This document shows positions 1-5,895 of a DNA stretch of 6,197 nt, piece after piece (position 1 is the first letter of the stretch; the number at the start of each line of letters is the position of its first letter). Under the pieces are notes generated by a model that worked only from the letters and a program-made list of their open reading frames with translations, was not told the origin of the DNA and searched no databases. Origin of the DNA: Clostridium sp. CAG:273. GTDB lineage: Bacteria; Bacillota; Clostridia; TANB77; CAG-508. The position numbers and the translations under genes were made by a program. The stretch spans positions 12,348 through 18,544 of the forward strand of contig FR901482.1 in assembly GCA_000438355.1 (NCBI GenBank), read 5' to 3'.

Positions 1-114
1 TGTAGTTGTTCTATTGTTGTTTCCATTATTATCTGCGGCAAATACGTAAGTAGATAAAGTTACTAGTAAAATTGCTAAAACAATTGTAAATAAGAATTTT
101 TTTACATTATTCAT
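1..114 (-). CDS. N-terminus of a secreted protein of unknown function (partial)
   Basis: The minus strand reads from ATG at 114 to the left edge without a stop, giving 38 residues. A good Shine-Dalgarno site (AAGGAGAG, minus strand of 121-128) lies about six bases before the ATG, which supports this start. The protein begins MNNVKKF, followed by a hydrophobic core at residues 7-20 and a V-F-A signal-peptidase I type site at residues 24-26, so cleavage after Ala26 is likely. What remains of the mature part is polar and low in complexity (DNNGNNN, then Thr). It is therefore probably exported, either free or held at the wall by a C-terminal domain outside the window. No domain is visible and no function can be given. 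It is transcribed divergently from dxs. Confidence 0.75.
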   Translation of the reverse strand, partial: MNNVKKFLFTIVLAILLVTLSTYVFAADNNGNNNRTTT

Positions 115-181
115 TTTAATCTCTCCTTGTATAATATATTTAGGTTTTTAAAGTTACCCAAAACTATATATTTTTTAATTG

Positions 182-190
182 TGATATAAT
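182..190 (+). promoter_or_regulatory. Candidate upstream extended -10 promoter, dxs direction
   Basis: TG-A-TATAAT is an extended -10 element with a perfect hexamer. It faces dxs but lies about 170 nt before its start. No convincing -35 is seen 16-18 bp upstream. It could be a second, distal dxs promoter. The same nine bases recur before three other starts in the window. Confidence 0.35.
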
Positions 191-191
191 G

Positions 192-218
192 ATTATATTC
201 TTTAAAATAAATGAGCAA
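192..218 (-). promoter_or_regulatory. Candidate promoter for the left-edge secreted-protein gene
   Basis: Read on the minus strand, 197-192 is a perfect TATAAT. A weak -35 candidate, TTGCTC, lies at 218-213, but the spacer is only 15 bp. The leader to the ATG at 114 would be about 70 nt. The region is so AT-rich that a chance TATAAT is quite possible. Confidence 0.3.
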
Positions 219-322
219 CTAAATTTTATATTTATTTTAATAGTTTAACCATTTTATATCCATATAATTCTAACATGTAAAAAAACTTTTTTCAATAATT
301 TAACAAAAATGTAATAAATTTG

Positions 323-331
323 TGATATAAT
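323..331 (+). promoter_or_regulatory. Probable dxs-folD promoter (extended -10)
   Basis: TG-A-TATAAT has a perfect -10 hexamer at 326-331 and the TG extension at 323-324. No good -35 is present at 17 bp. TTAACA at 300-305 is one mismatch from consensus but 20 bp away, so the element probably relies on the extended -10. The start of transcription would fall near 338, giving a short leader of about 20 nt that carries the AAGGTGG ribosome site (346-352). This is the best-placed promoter for the dxs operon. Confidence 0.55.
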
Positions 332-358
332 TAACAAAAATTAAAAAGGTGGTTTTAA

Positions 359-2260
359 ATGTATCACATATTAAATCAAGTAGATAATATAGAAGACCTA
401 AAAAAATTGAATATTTTAGAAAAGCAAGAACTTGCTAAAGACTTGAGAGAGCTTGTAATAGATACTGTTTCTAAAACAGGTGGGCATTTAGCTTCAAATT
501 TAGGAGTAGTAGAGATTACTATAGCTTTGCATAGTGTATTTAATACTCCTAAAGATAAAATAGTATGGGATGTTGGACATCAAACTTATATACATAAAAT
601 TCTAACAGGAAGGAAAAACAAAATAAGTACACTAAGAAGTTTAAATGGTTTGGCAGGTTTTCCTAAAGCAGTAGAGTCCGAATATGATGCTTTTGACACA
701 GGACATAGTAGTACATCTATTTCTGCGGCACTTGGAATGGCAAGAGCAAGAGATATAAAAGGAGAAAAAAATAGTGTTATAGCAGTTATAGGTGATGGAG
801 CTTTAACAGGAGGAATGGCTTTTGAAGCACTTAATGATGCTGGTTCTAGTAATACAAATCTAATTGTTATATTAAATGATAATGAAATGAGCATATCTAA
901 AAATGTTGGAGGACTTTCTACATTTTTAACAAGAATAAGGACAAGAAAATCTTATAATAAATCAAATAACTATATAAAAAGAATTACGTTGAGAATACCA
1001 TTTATAGGTAAAAAAATAGTAAGGTTAGTAAGAAAAATAAAATATTCTATAAAGCAATTGTTTTTGCCTAACATGTTTTTTGAGGATATTGGTTTTAAAT
1101 ATTTAGGACCTGTTGATGGTCATAATATAGAAAAACTAGAAGAAATATTAGAAAAAGCCAAAAGTTTATCTGGTCCAATATTAATACATGTTATAACAAA
1201 GAAAGGCAAAGGTTATGAACCAGCAGAAAAAAATCCAGATAAATTCCATGCAACAAGTGCATTTAATAAAGAAAATGGTAAAAGTTTAAAACAGAAAAAA
1301 GATGATTATTCAAAAATTTTTGGAGATGAACTTGTAAAAATTGCAAAGAAAAATGACAAGATAGTGGCAATAACAGCAGCAATGAGAGATGGAACAGGGT
1401 TAACAAATTTTGCAAAGGAATTTCCAAATAGATTTTTTGATGTAGCAATAGCGGAACAGCATGCTTTAACAATGGCAGCTGGTATGGCAAAAGAAGGGTT
1501 AATTCCAGTAGTTTCAATATATTCATCTTTTTATCAAAGAGCATATGACCAAATAATTCATGATATATGTACACAAAAACTTCATGTTGTAATGTGTATA
1601 GACAGGGCAGGAGTAGTAGGAAATGATGGGGAGACACATCAAGGTATGTTTGATTTAGCATTTTTAAATATAATTCCTAATATTACAATAATGGCACCGA
1701 AAGATTTTATAGAATTAAGGCAAATGCTTGAATTTGCAGTGAATTACAATGGACCAATTGCAATACGTTATCCAAGAGGTGGAGAAGAAAAAACAAAGTT
1801 TTTAACTCATAAAAGCATAGAAAAAGGCAAAGCAGAAATTCTAAAAGAAGGAGCAGATGTTTCTATAATTGCAATTGGAAAAATGGTAGCAAAAGCTCAA
1901 AATATTGCAGAAATTTTAGAAAGTAAAGGAATAGATGCAGAAGTAATAAATGCAAGATTTATAAAGCCTCTAGACAAGGAGACAATAATAAAATCTATAG
2001 AAAAAACAGAAAATGTAATAACAATAGAAGATGGAACAATAGAAGGGGGACTTGGAACAGTTATAGAAGAACTTATACTAGAAGAGAACTTAAAAAATGT
2101 TAAGTTTAAAAAATTCGGTTATCCAGATAGATTTATAAAACACGGAAAAACAGAAGAAATAGAAGATATATTTGGACTAACAGAAAAAAATATAGTAGAA
2201 TATGTCGAAAAATGTAATGAAAAAGTTGTTGACAGAGTAAATGCATTAGTCATACAATAG
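359..2260 (+). CDS. dxs: 1-deoxy-D-xylulose-5-phosphate synthase
   Basis: Dxs is a cytoplasmic enzyme that uses thiamine diphosphate (ThDP) and Mg2+ to condense pyruvate with glyceraldehyde 3-phosphate into DXP, the first step of the MEP isoprenoid pathway and a precursor for thiamine and pyridoxal in some bacteria. The length, 633 residues, is normal. The N-terminal ThDP domain has GGHLASNLG (His43) and WDVGHQ (70-75). The cofactor motif starts at GDGALTGGM (145-153) and ends at the ND of 173-174. The central transketolase-like domain carries AIAEQHA with the expected catalytic Glu366, DRAG (415-418) and GNDGETHQG (421-429), and RYPRGG (470-475) follows. The C-terminal domain runs from about 490. 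Start: ATG six bases after AAGGTGG. It is the first gene of an operon with folD, 15 nt downstream. All key residues looked for are present, with no sign of truncation. Confidence 0.97.
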   Translation: MYHILNQVDNIEDLKKLNILEKQELAKDLRELVIDTVSKTGGHLASNLGVVEITIALHSVFNTPKDKIVWDVGHQTYIHKILTGRKNKISTLRSLNGLAGFPKAVESEYDAFDTGHSSTSISAALGMARARDIKGEKNSVIAVIGDGALTGGMAFEALNDAGSSNTNLIVILNDNEMSISKNVGGLSTFLTRIRTRKSYNKSNNYIKRITLRIPFIGKKIVRLVRKIKYSIKQLFLPNMFFEDIGFKYLGPVDGHNIEKLEEILEKAKSLSGPILIHVITKKGKGYEPAEKNPDKFHATSAFNKENGKSLKQKKDDYSKIFGDELVKIAKKNDKIVAITAAMRDGTGLTNFAKEFPNRFFDVAIAEQHALTMAAGMAKEGLIPVVSIYSSFYQRAYDQIIHDICTQKLHVVMCIDRAGVVGNDGETHQGMFDLAFLNIIPNITIMAPKDFIELRQMLEFAVNYNGPIAIRYPRGGEEKTKFLTHKSIEKGKAEILKEGADVSIIAIGKMVAKAQNIAEILESKGIDAEVINARFIKPLDKETIIKSIEKTENVITIEDGTIEGGLGTVIEELILEENLKNVKFKKFGYPDRFIKHGKTEEIEDIFGLTEKNIVEYVEKCNEKVVDRVNALVIQ

Positions 2261-2275
2261 AAAGGTAGGGAAAAT

Positions 2276-3127
2276 ATGGCAATAATAATTGATGGTAAGG
2301 AACTAGCAAAGAAAATTAGACAAGATTTAAAAGTAGAAGTAGATAAATTAAGAGAGAAAAAAGTTTATCCAAAACTTGCAGTAATAATGGTAGGAGAAGA
2401 TAAAGCATCACAAGTTTATGTTAGGAATAAAAGTAAAGCATGTAACGAAATTGGTATAGACTTTGAAGAATTCTTGCTTCCAAGTAATATTACAATGGAA
2501 AAACTTTTGGAGTTAATAGAAGAACTAAACAATAGAAAAGATATATCTGGAATATTATTACAAAGTCCTATTCCAAAACCATTAAATATTAGAGAGGCGT
2601 TTAACAAAATAGATTATAGAAAAGATGTAGATGGATTTAATCCAATAAATGTTGGAAAACTTGCTATAGGAGAAAAATCTTTTATTTCATGTACTCCATA
2701 TGGTGTTGTAAAAATGCTTGAAGAATATAATATAAATCCAGAAGGAAAAAATGTAGTAATAATTGGTAGAAGTAATATTGTAGGAAAACCATTATTACAA
2801 TGTTTACTTAATAAAAATGCTACAATAACAATTTGCCATTCAAAAACAAAAGATATAAAAGCAATTACTAAAAATGCAGATATATTAATTGCAGCTGTAG
2901 GAAGACCACATTTTGTTACAGAAGATATGGTAAAAGATGGAGCTGTTGTTATAGATGTTGGAATAAATAGAAACGAAGAGGGAAAACTAATAGGAGATGT
3001 CGACTTTGAAAATGTAGAAAAAAAGGCATCTTACATTACTCCAGTACCAGGTGGAGTTGGACCTATGACAATTGCAATGCTAATGAATAATGTTGTAGAA
3101 GCTGCGAAAATGCAAAATGGAATATAA
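2276..3127 (+). CDS. folD: Bifunctional methylenetetrahydrofolate dehydrogenase / methenyltetrahydrofolate cyclohydrolase
   Basis: FolD interconverts 5,10-methylene-, 5,10-methenyl- and 10-formyl-tetrahydrofolate in the cytoplasm with NADP(H), supplying one-carbon units for purines, formyl-Met-tRNA and, in anaerobes, related C1 pathways. The 283-residue length is typical. Visible motifs in order: VGEDKASQVYVRNKSKA, whose YxxxK pair (Tyr48, Lys52) holds the usual catalytic lysine; GILLQSPIP (92-100, Gln96); KDVDGFN (116-122); CTPYG (139-143); the dinucleotide-binding stretch IGRSNIVGKP (163-172); and the C-terminal signature TPVPGGVGPMT (255-265). The start is ATG shortly after AAAGGTAGGG (2261-2270), a modest ribosome site placed directly behind the dxs stop codon. 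That site and the 15-nt gap imply co-transcription, and perhaps coupled translation, with dxs. An A-rich trailer and a terminator at 3261 follow. Confidence 0.97.
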   Translation: MAIIIDGKELAKKIRQDLKVEVDKLREKKVYPKLAVIMVGEDKASQVYVRNKSKACNEIGIDFEEFLLPSNITMEKLLELIEELNNRKDISGILLQSPIPKPLNIREAFNKIDYRKDVDGFNPINVGKLAIGEKSFISCTPYGVVKMLEEYNINPEGKNVVIIGRSNIVGKPLLQCLLNKNATITICHSKTKDIKAITKNADILIAAVGRPHFVTEDMVKDGAVVIDVGINRNEEGKLIGDVDFENVEKKASYITPVPGGVGPMTIAMLMNNVVEAAKMQNGI

Positions 3128-3260
3128 TACAAAATGCAAAAAAATAGAAATAAAAAAGAAAATTAACTTATGTATAAAAGTATTAAAATATTAAAAAATA
3201 TTAAAGTAAAAATAAAAAAAGAAACAAATAAAAGTAAAATAAATATAATTAAATAGAATA
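3128..3260 (+). other. A-rich untranslated trailer of the dxs-folD operon
   Basis: These 133 bases run from the folD stop to the terminator stem and contain only four C residues. TATTAAA occurs three times (3181, 3189, 3199). No ribosome site or convincing gene is present. A 28-codon Lys/Ile-rich frame at 3170-3256 lacks a Shine-Dalgarno site and is most easily explained by composition. The stretch would form a long, poorly structured 3' UTR. Confidence 0.5.
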
Positions 3261-3289
3261 GGGGGCTTACTTAAGTGAGCTCTTTTTTT
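3261..3289 (+). terminator. Rho-independent terminator of the dxs-folD operon
   Basis: The left arm GGGCTTAC (3263-3270) pairs with GTGAGCTC (3275-3282) across a TTAA loop. The stem has eight pairs, including two G-T wobbles, and could extend one more through G3262. Seven T residues follow at 3283-3289. It is the first intrinsic terminator seen after folD and separates that operon from the dprA-like gene. Confidence 0.85.
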
Positions 3290-3320
3290 GTTTAAACTGA
3301 AAAATAAAAAGACTAAAACA

Positions 3321-3344
3321 AAAAAGCTAAAAAGCTAAAAAGAT
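3321..3344 (+). repeat. 8-bp tandem repeat upstream of the dprA-like gene
   Basis: Three adjacent 8-mers read AAAAAGCT, AAAAAGCT, AAAAAGAT. A degenerate copy, AAAAAGACT, lies just before at 3306-3314. The array is non-coding and sits about 80-100 bp ahead of the dprA-like start, upstream of the candidate promoter. Slippage could change the copy number, but A-rich composition alone could also create it. Confidence 0.6.
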
Positions 3345-3359
3345 AGAAATCTAAATTTA

Positions 3360-3388
3360 TTAAAATATTTTAAAGTTATATTTATAAA
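3360..3388 (+). promoter_or_regulatory. Weak candidate promoter for the dprA-like gene
   Basis: TTAAAA (3360-3365) and TATAAA (3383-3388) are separated by 17 bp, matching four and five of six consensus bases. Transcription would start near 3395, leaving room for the AGGAGG site. A TGTGATAAAAA stretch slightly downstream (3392-3402) resembles the other promoters but would start the RNA on top of the ribosome site. The base composition makes either match weak evidence. Confidence 0.3.
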
Positions 3389-3408
3389 ATATGTGATAAA
3401 AATTATTT

Positions 3409-3414
3409 AGGAGG
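3409..3414 (+). promoter_or_regulatory. Ribosome binding site that fixes a TTG start
   Basis: A consensus AGGAGG ends seven bases before TTG at 3422. No ATG lies at a suitable distance, so the rare TTG start is well supported. The DprA-family leader motif YPEKL begins at residue 11 from this start, as expected if nothing is missing upstream. Confidence 0.85.
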
Positions 3415-3421
3415 AATTGTA

Positions 3422-4078
3422 TTGGAAATAATAAAAGAAAATGATAAAACTTATCCAGAAAAATTAAGGCAAATATATGATAGACCAGCTAAATTGTATT
3501 TGGAAGGAAACATAGATATATTAAATAATAAAAGTATAGCAATAATTGGTTCTAGAAATTGCTCAAAATATGGTATGGAAGTTGCTTATAAATTCGGCTA
3601 TGGACTAGCTAAAAAAGGTATAACAATAATTAGTGGATTAGCAAGAGGAATAGATGCATACTCACATTGGGGTACTGTAAAAGCAAATGGTAAGGCTATT
3701 GCTGTTTTAGGAAGCGGATTTAATAATATTTATCCAAAAGAAAATATTGGACTTTATAAAGAGATAATAAAAAATGGTGGAGCTATAATAACAGAATATG
3801 AGCTAAATGCAAAACCAGATAGAATACATTTTCCTGCTAGAAATAGAATAATAAGTGCATTATCAGATGGAATTTTAGTTGTAGAAGCAAGAAGAAAAAG
3901 TGGAACTCTAATTACAGTAGATTTTGGACTAGAACATGGTAAAGATATATTTTGTATACCAGGTAATATAACTAGTGATAACTCATATAGTACAAATGAG
4001 CTTATTAAACAAGGCGCTATACCAGTAACTTGTGTAGAAGACATATTAGAAAATATTTTTGACACTTTATGTAAATAG
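3422..4078 (+). CDS. Minimal DprA/Smf-like protein (Rossmann domain only)
   Basis: DprA binds incoming single-stranded DNA and loads RecA during natural transformation. Smf homologues are also widespread in bacteria not known to be competent. In order the protein shows: YPEKL..IYDRPAKLYLEGN (11-30); IIGSRN (41-46); SGLARGIDAYSHWG (71-84); AVLGSGFNNIYP (94-105); GAIITEY (120-126); FPARNRIISALS (137-148); VVEARRKSGTLIT (153-165); and PGNI (180-183), followed by S-TNELIKQGA (190-199). These are the hallmarks of the DNA_processg_A Rossmann-like fold. At 218 residues it is shorter than the roughly 280-370 of standard DprA. It lacks both the N-terminal SAM/HhH-like region and the C-terminal winged-helix (DML1-like) domain, yet the core is intact and the ends look natural, so it is a compact variant rather than a broken gene. 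It stands alone, without the topA neighbour common in Firmicutes. Translation starts at TTG. The family call is firm; a role in transformation is not shown. Confidence 0.88.
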   Translation: MEIIKENDKTYPEKLRQIYDRPAKLYLEGNIDILNNKSIAIIGSRNCSKYGMEVAYKFGYGLAKKGITIISGLARGIDAYSHWGTVKANGKAIAVLGSGFNNIYPKENIGLYKEIIKNGGAIITEYELNAKPDRIHFPARNRIISALSDGILVVEARRKSGTLITVDFGLEHGKDIFCIPGNITSDNSYSTNELIKQGAIPVTCVEDILENIFDTLCK

Positions 4079-4087
4079 TGATATAAT
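4059..4087 (+). promoter_or_regulatory. Consensus sigma-A promoter inside the end of the dprA-like gene
   Basis: A perfect TTGACA (4059-4064), a 17-bp spacer and a perfect TATAAT (4082-4087) with a TG extension at 4079-4080 form the strongest promoter in the window. The -35 and most of the spacer are coding sequence of the dprA-like gene, whose stop is at 4076-4078. Transcription should begin near 4094, giving a leader of about 70 nt before the transpeptidase start at 4165. Confidence 0.88.
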
Positions 4088-4150
4088 ACTATCGTATCAA
4101 TAATTTTATGTAAATTAAGTAAAACAAACTAAGACACATCATGGATAGAG

Positions 4151-4155
4151 AGGAG
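4151..4155 (+). promoter_or_regulatory. Ribosome binding site that sets the transpeptidase start at 4165
   Basis: AGGAG lies nine bases before ATG at 4165, within a purine run beginning at 4147. The in-frame ATG at 4141 is preceded by AAGACACATC, which has no Shine-Dalgarno match. The downstream ATG is therefore the likely start, and the eight codons between them belong to the leader. Confidence 0.8.
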
Positions 4156-4164
4156 TTTTTAGTT

Positions 4165-5550
4165 ATGGCAGGAAAGGATGTATCTTACAAGAAGGTGCGG
4201 AGAAAGAGAAACAAACTCTTAAAACTAGGCTTAGTGCTAATCTTAGTGATTGGCGTAGCACTAGTAGGAGTTTACGAATTTTCTCGCACACATTTCGGAA
4301 AAGCAACTATTCAAGGAATAGATTGCTCATGGCTTTCAGTAGAAGAGGTAAAGGAGAAAATAGAAAACAGCATAGAAAACACAGAAATTTGCTTTACAAT
4401 AAACAGTAAAAGCTATACAGCAACTTATGGAGAATTGGGGGCAGAAGTAAGTAGAAATAGTTTAGAGCAGTTACTTGAGAGTCAAAATTTTTTTAACCGA
4501 AATGACTTAACATTGAAAGATGGTATAAGCATAAGTAAAGAAAAAGTTATAAAGTTTTTAATGGGGGCTTTAGAGAATCAAGAAGAAAACTATGTACAAC
4601 CAAAAAATGCATATATCCGATTTGACGGTAGTAACTTTTTTATTGAAAAAGAAGTTATAGGGAACCAAATTGATTACAACATAGCATATGAAATTATAAG
4701 GCAAAAGTTAACTAGGATAGAAGAAAATCAAGTTATTGATTTAACTTCTGCAATGCAACTTCCTCAGGTAATGTCTAATGACAAAAACTTAGTAGAAAAA
4801 TGTGTGAAGTTAAATAATATGTTAAATACAGTTATAATTATTAAACTTATAGATGGAAGCACATATACTATAGATAAGGAAGTAATTGTTAACTGGATAA
4901 CATATGACGAAAGTAACTTTTCCTTTAATATTCGGAAAAATGTTGAAAAATTCGTATATGAAATTAACGAAGCTGCGAAAAAGGTAACAACAGTACAAAT
5001 TGAAGGAACTGGTGTAGGGTATGTAAACATGCCAACATTTGAAGAAAAAATTCCAAGTATAATGAAAGAAGAAACAATTTCTTTTATTATGGATAAACTT
5101 AAGAAAGGCGAAACATATGTTGGAAAGCCAGTTTATGAAAAAGACCCTATAACAGAAAATTTAAACAGTTATGTTGAAATTGACATTATAAGGCAAATGG
5201 TTTTTATGTATCTTAATGGAGAACGCATTTTAGAAACACCAACTGTAACAGGAAATATTGGTGCAGGATACTATACTCCTACAGGAGTGTTTTATCTAAA
5301 CAACAAGGTTTATGATACTGTTTTAAGAGGCTCAAATCGTGATGGCAGCAAATATGCTTCTCCAGTATTGTATTGGATGCCATTTTACAGAGGTTTTGGC
5401 ATGCATGATGCTAATTGGAGGAACAAGTTCGGAGGAGAAATTTACAAAAACAATGGTTCACATGGCTGTGTAAATCTTCCAACTAATGCGGCAAAAACAA
5501 TATACGAAAATATTACTTATGATATGCCAATTTTTATTTACAAATCTTAA
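4165..5550 (+). CDS. Membrane-anchored L,D-transpeptidase (YkuD domain)
   Basis: L,D-transpeptidases make 3-3 cross-links in peptidoglycan, or attach other groups to it, outside the membrane, and resist most beta-lactams. This 461-residue protein has a basic N-terminus (KKVRRKRNK), then one membrane segment at about 20-38 with no signal-peptidase site, so the rest should face the wall. Residues about 45-330 form a long extracellular region that resembles the peptidoglycan-binding (PG_binding_4) modules often paired with YkuD in Clostridia. This is judged from layout, not a profile match. The catalytic domain starts near 336 (YVEIDIIRQMVFMYLNGE). It carries GNIGAGYYTPTGVFYL (363-378), GMHDANW with His414, and SHGCVNLP (432-439) with the expected nucleophile Cys435; the H-X17-SHGC spacing fits the family. 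It has its own strong promoter inside the preceding gene and its own terminator. An in-frame ATG eight codons upstream (4141) lacks a ribosome site and is less likely to be the start. Confidence 0.93.
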   Translation: MAGKDVSYKKVRRKRNKLLKLGLVLILVIGVALVGVYEFSRTHFGKATIQGIDCSWLSVEEVKEKIENSIENTEICFTINSKSYTATYGELGAEVSRNSLEQLLESQNFFNRNDLTLKDGISISKEKVIKFLMGALENQEENYVQPKNAYIRFDGSNFFIEKEVIGNQIDYNIAYEIIRQKLTRIEENQVIDLTSAMQLPQVMSNDKNLVEKCVKLNNMLNTVIIIKLIDGSTYTIDKEVIVNWITYDESNFSFNIRKNVEKFVYEINEAAKKVTTVQIEGTGVGYVNMPTFEEKIPSIMKEETISFIMDKLKKGETYVGKPVYEKDPITENLNSYVEIDIIRQMVFMYLNGERILETPTVTGNIGAGYYTPTGVFYLNNKVYDTVLRGSNRDGSKYASPVLYWMPFYRGFGMHDANWRNKFGGEIYKNNGSHGCVNLPTNAAKTIYENITYDMPIFIYKS

Positions 5551-5576
5551 AGTAAATAAAAAAAGTAACTTAATTT

Positions 5577-5608
5577 ATAGGCAGGTTCTTATGAGCCTGC
5601 CTATTTTT
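5577..5608 (+). terminator. Strong Rho-independent terminator of the transpeptidase gene
   Basis: ATAGGCAGG (5577-5585) pairs perfectly with CCTGCCTAT (5596-5604). Three more inner pairs, one of them G-T, extend the stem to 12 around a TTAT loop. A run of T residues (5604-5608) follows. It lies 26 nt after the stop codon and is the most GC-rich hairpin seen in the window. Confidence 0.92.
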
Positions 5609-5743
5609 ATACAAATAAATAATGAAAACATAAAATTATAATTATTTATTACGTCTATAACTTTGAAACAATGCAATTGTAATCAAATTGTAACACAAAT
5701 GCAACAAAAAGACAACTAAAATGTAATACAAAAGAAACACACA

Positions 5744-5758
5744 ATCTCATAATGAGAT
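5744..5758. promoter_or_regulatory. Perfect 15-bp palindrome, candidate operator
   Basis: ATCTCAT-A-ATGAGAT is a 7-1-7 perfect inverted repeat. It fills the spacer immediately before the extended -10 at 5758-5766, and its last T is the first base of the TG extension. It has no T-run, so it is not a terminator. Its position is where a dimeric repressor would block RNA polymerase. The cognate regulator is unknown and no second copy was seen in the window. Confidence 0.5.
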
Positions 5759-5766
5759 GATATAAT
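5758..5766 (+). promoter_or_regulatory. Extended -10 promoter ahead of the prepilin-like gene
   Basis: TG-A-TATAAT has a perfect hexamer at 5761-5766, identical to the elements before dxs and the transpeptidase gene. No -35 consensus is visible 17 bp upstream (5738-5743), as expected for an extended -10 that may need an activator or be intrinsically modest. Transcription from near 5773 would give a leader of about 220 nt before the ATG at 5994. Confidence 0.5.
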
Positions 5767-5844
5767 TGTTCTGCACAAGAAAATATAAAACAACAAATTG
5801 TTCCACATTTATTTATTAATCATACAGAACAAATTAATAAAATA

Positions 5845-5895
5845 AAACAGTAAAATATAAAAAGAAACAGTAAATAAAACAATAAAATCAGTAAA
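5845..5895 (+). repeat. Three direct repeats spaced 20-21 bp in the prepilin leader
   Basis: AAACAGTAAA occurs at 5845-5854 and 5865-5874, and a one-mismatch copy, AATCAGTAAA, at 5886-5895. The period equals about two helical turns. They lie downstream of the candidate promoter, in an A-rich segment with little T, so they could be protein sites on DNA or RNA, or simply decayed low-complexity sequence. Confidence 0.5.

Noticed and set aside
115..358. Possible thiamine-pyrophosphate riboswitch ahead of dxs, a ThDP enzyme
   Set aside because: The conserved CTGAGA core of TPP riboswitches is absent and no stable stem is seen. The nearest promoter would leave only about 20 nt of leader.
586..894. 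102-codon open frame on the minus strand inside dxs
   Set aside because: It lies wholly within a strongly conserved enzyme-coding region, has no recognisable domain, and arises from the biased codon use of dxs.
1263..1661. 132-codon minus-strand frame inside dxs, rich in Leu and His
   Set aside because: The Leu/His-rich composition is the antisense image of Lys/Glu/Met-rich coding sequence. There is no independent support for translation.
2261..2275. Tetrahydrofolate riboswitch before folD
   Set aside because: Only 15 nt separate dxs from folD, too short for any riboswitch.
3170..3256. 28-codon plus-strand frame (MYKSIKILKN...) ending just before the terminator
   Set aside because: No Shine-Dalgarno site, Lys/Ile-only complexity expected from an A-rich tract, and no recognised family of small proteins.
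3754..4065. 103-codon minus-strand frame opposite the dprA-like gene
   Set aside because: It overlaps the conserved DprA motifs in antisense and resembles no known family.
4764..5030. 88-codon minus-strand frame inside the transpeptidase gene
   Set aside because: Antisense shadow of the extracellular region; no domain or neighbour supports it.
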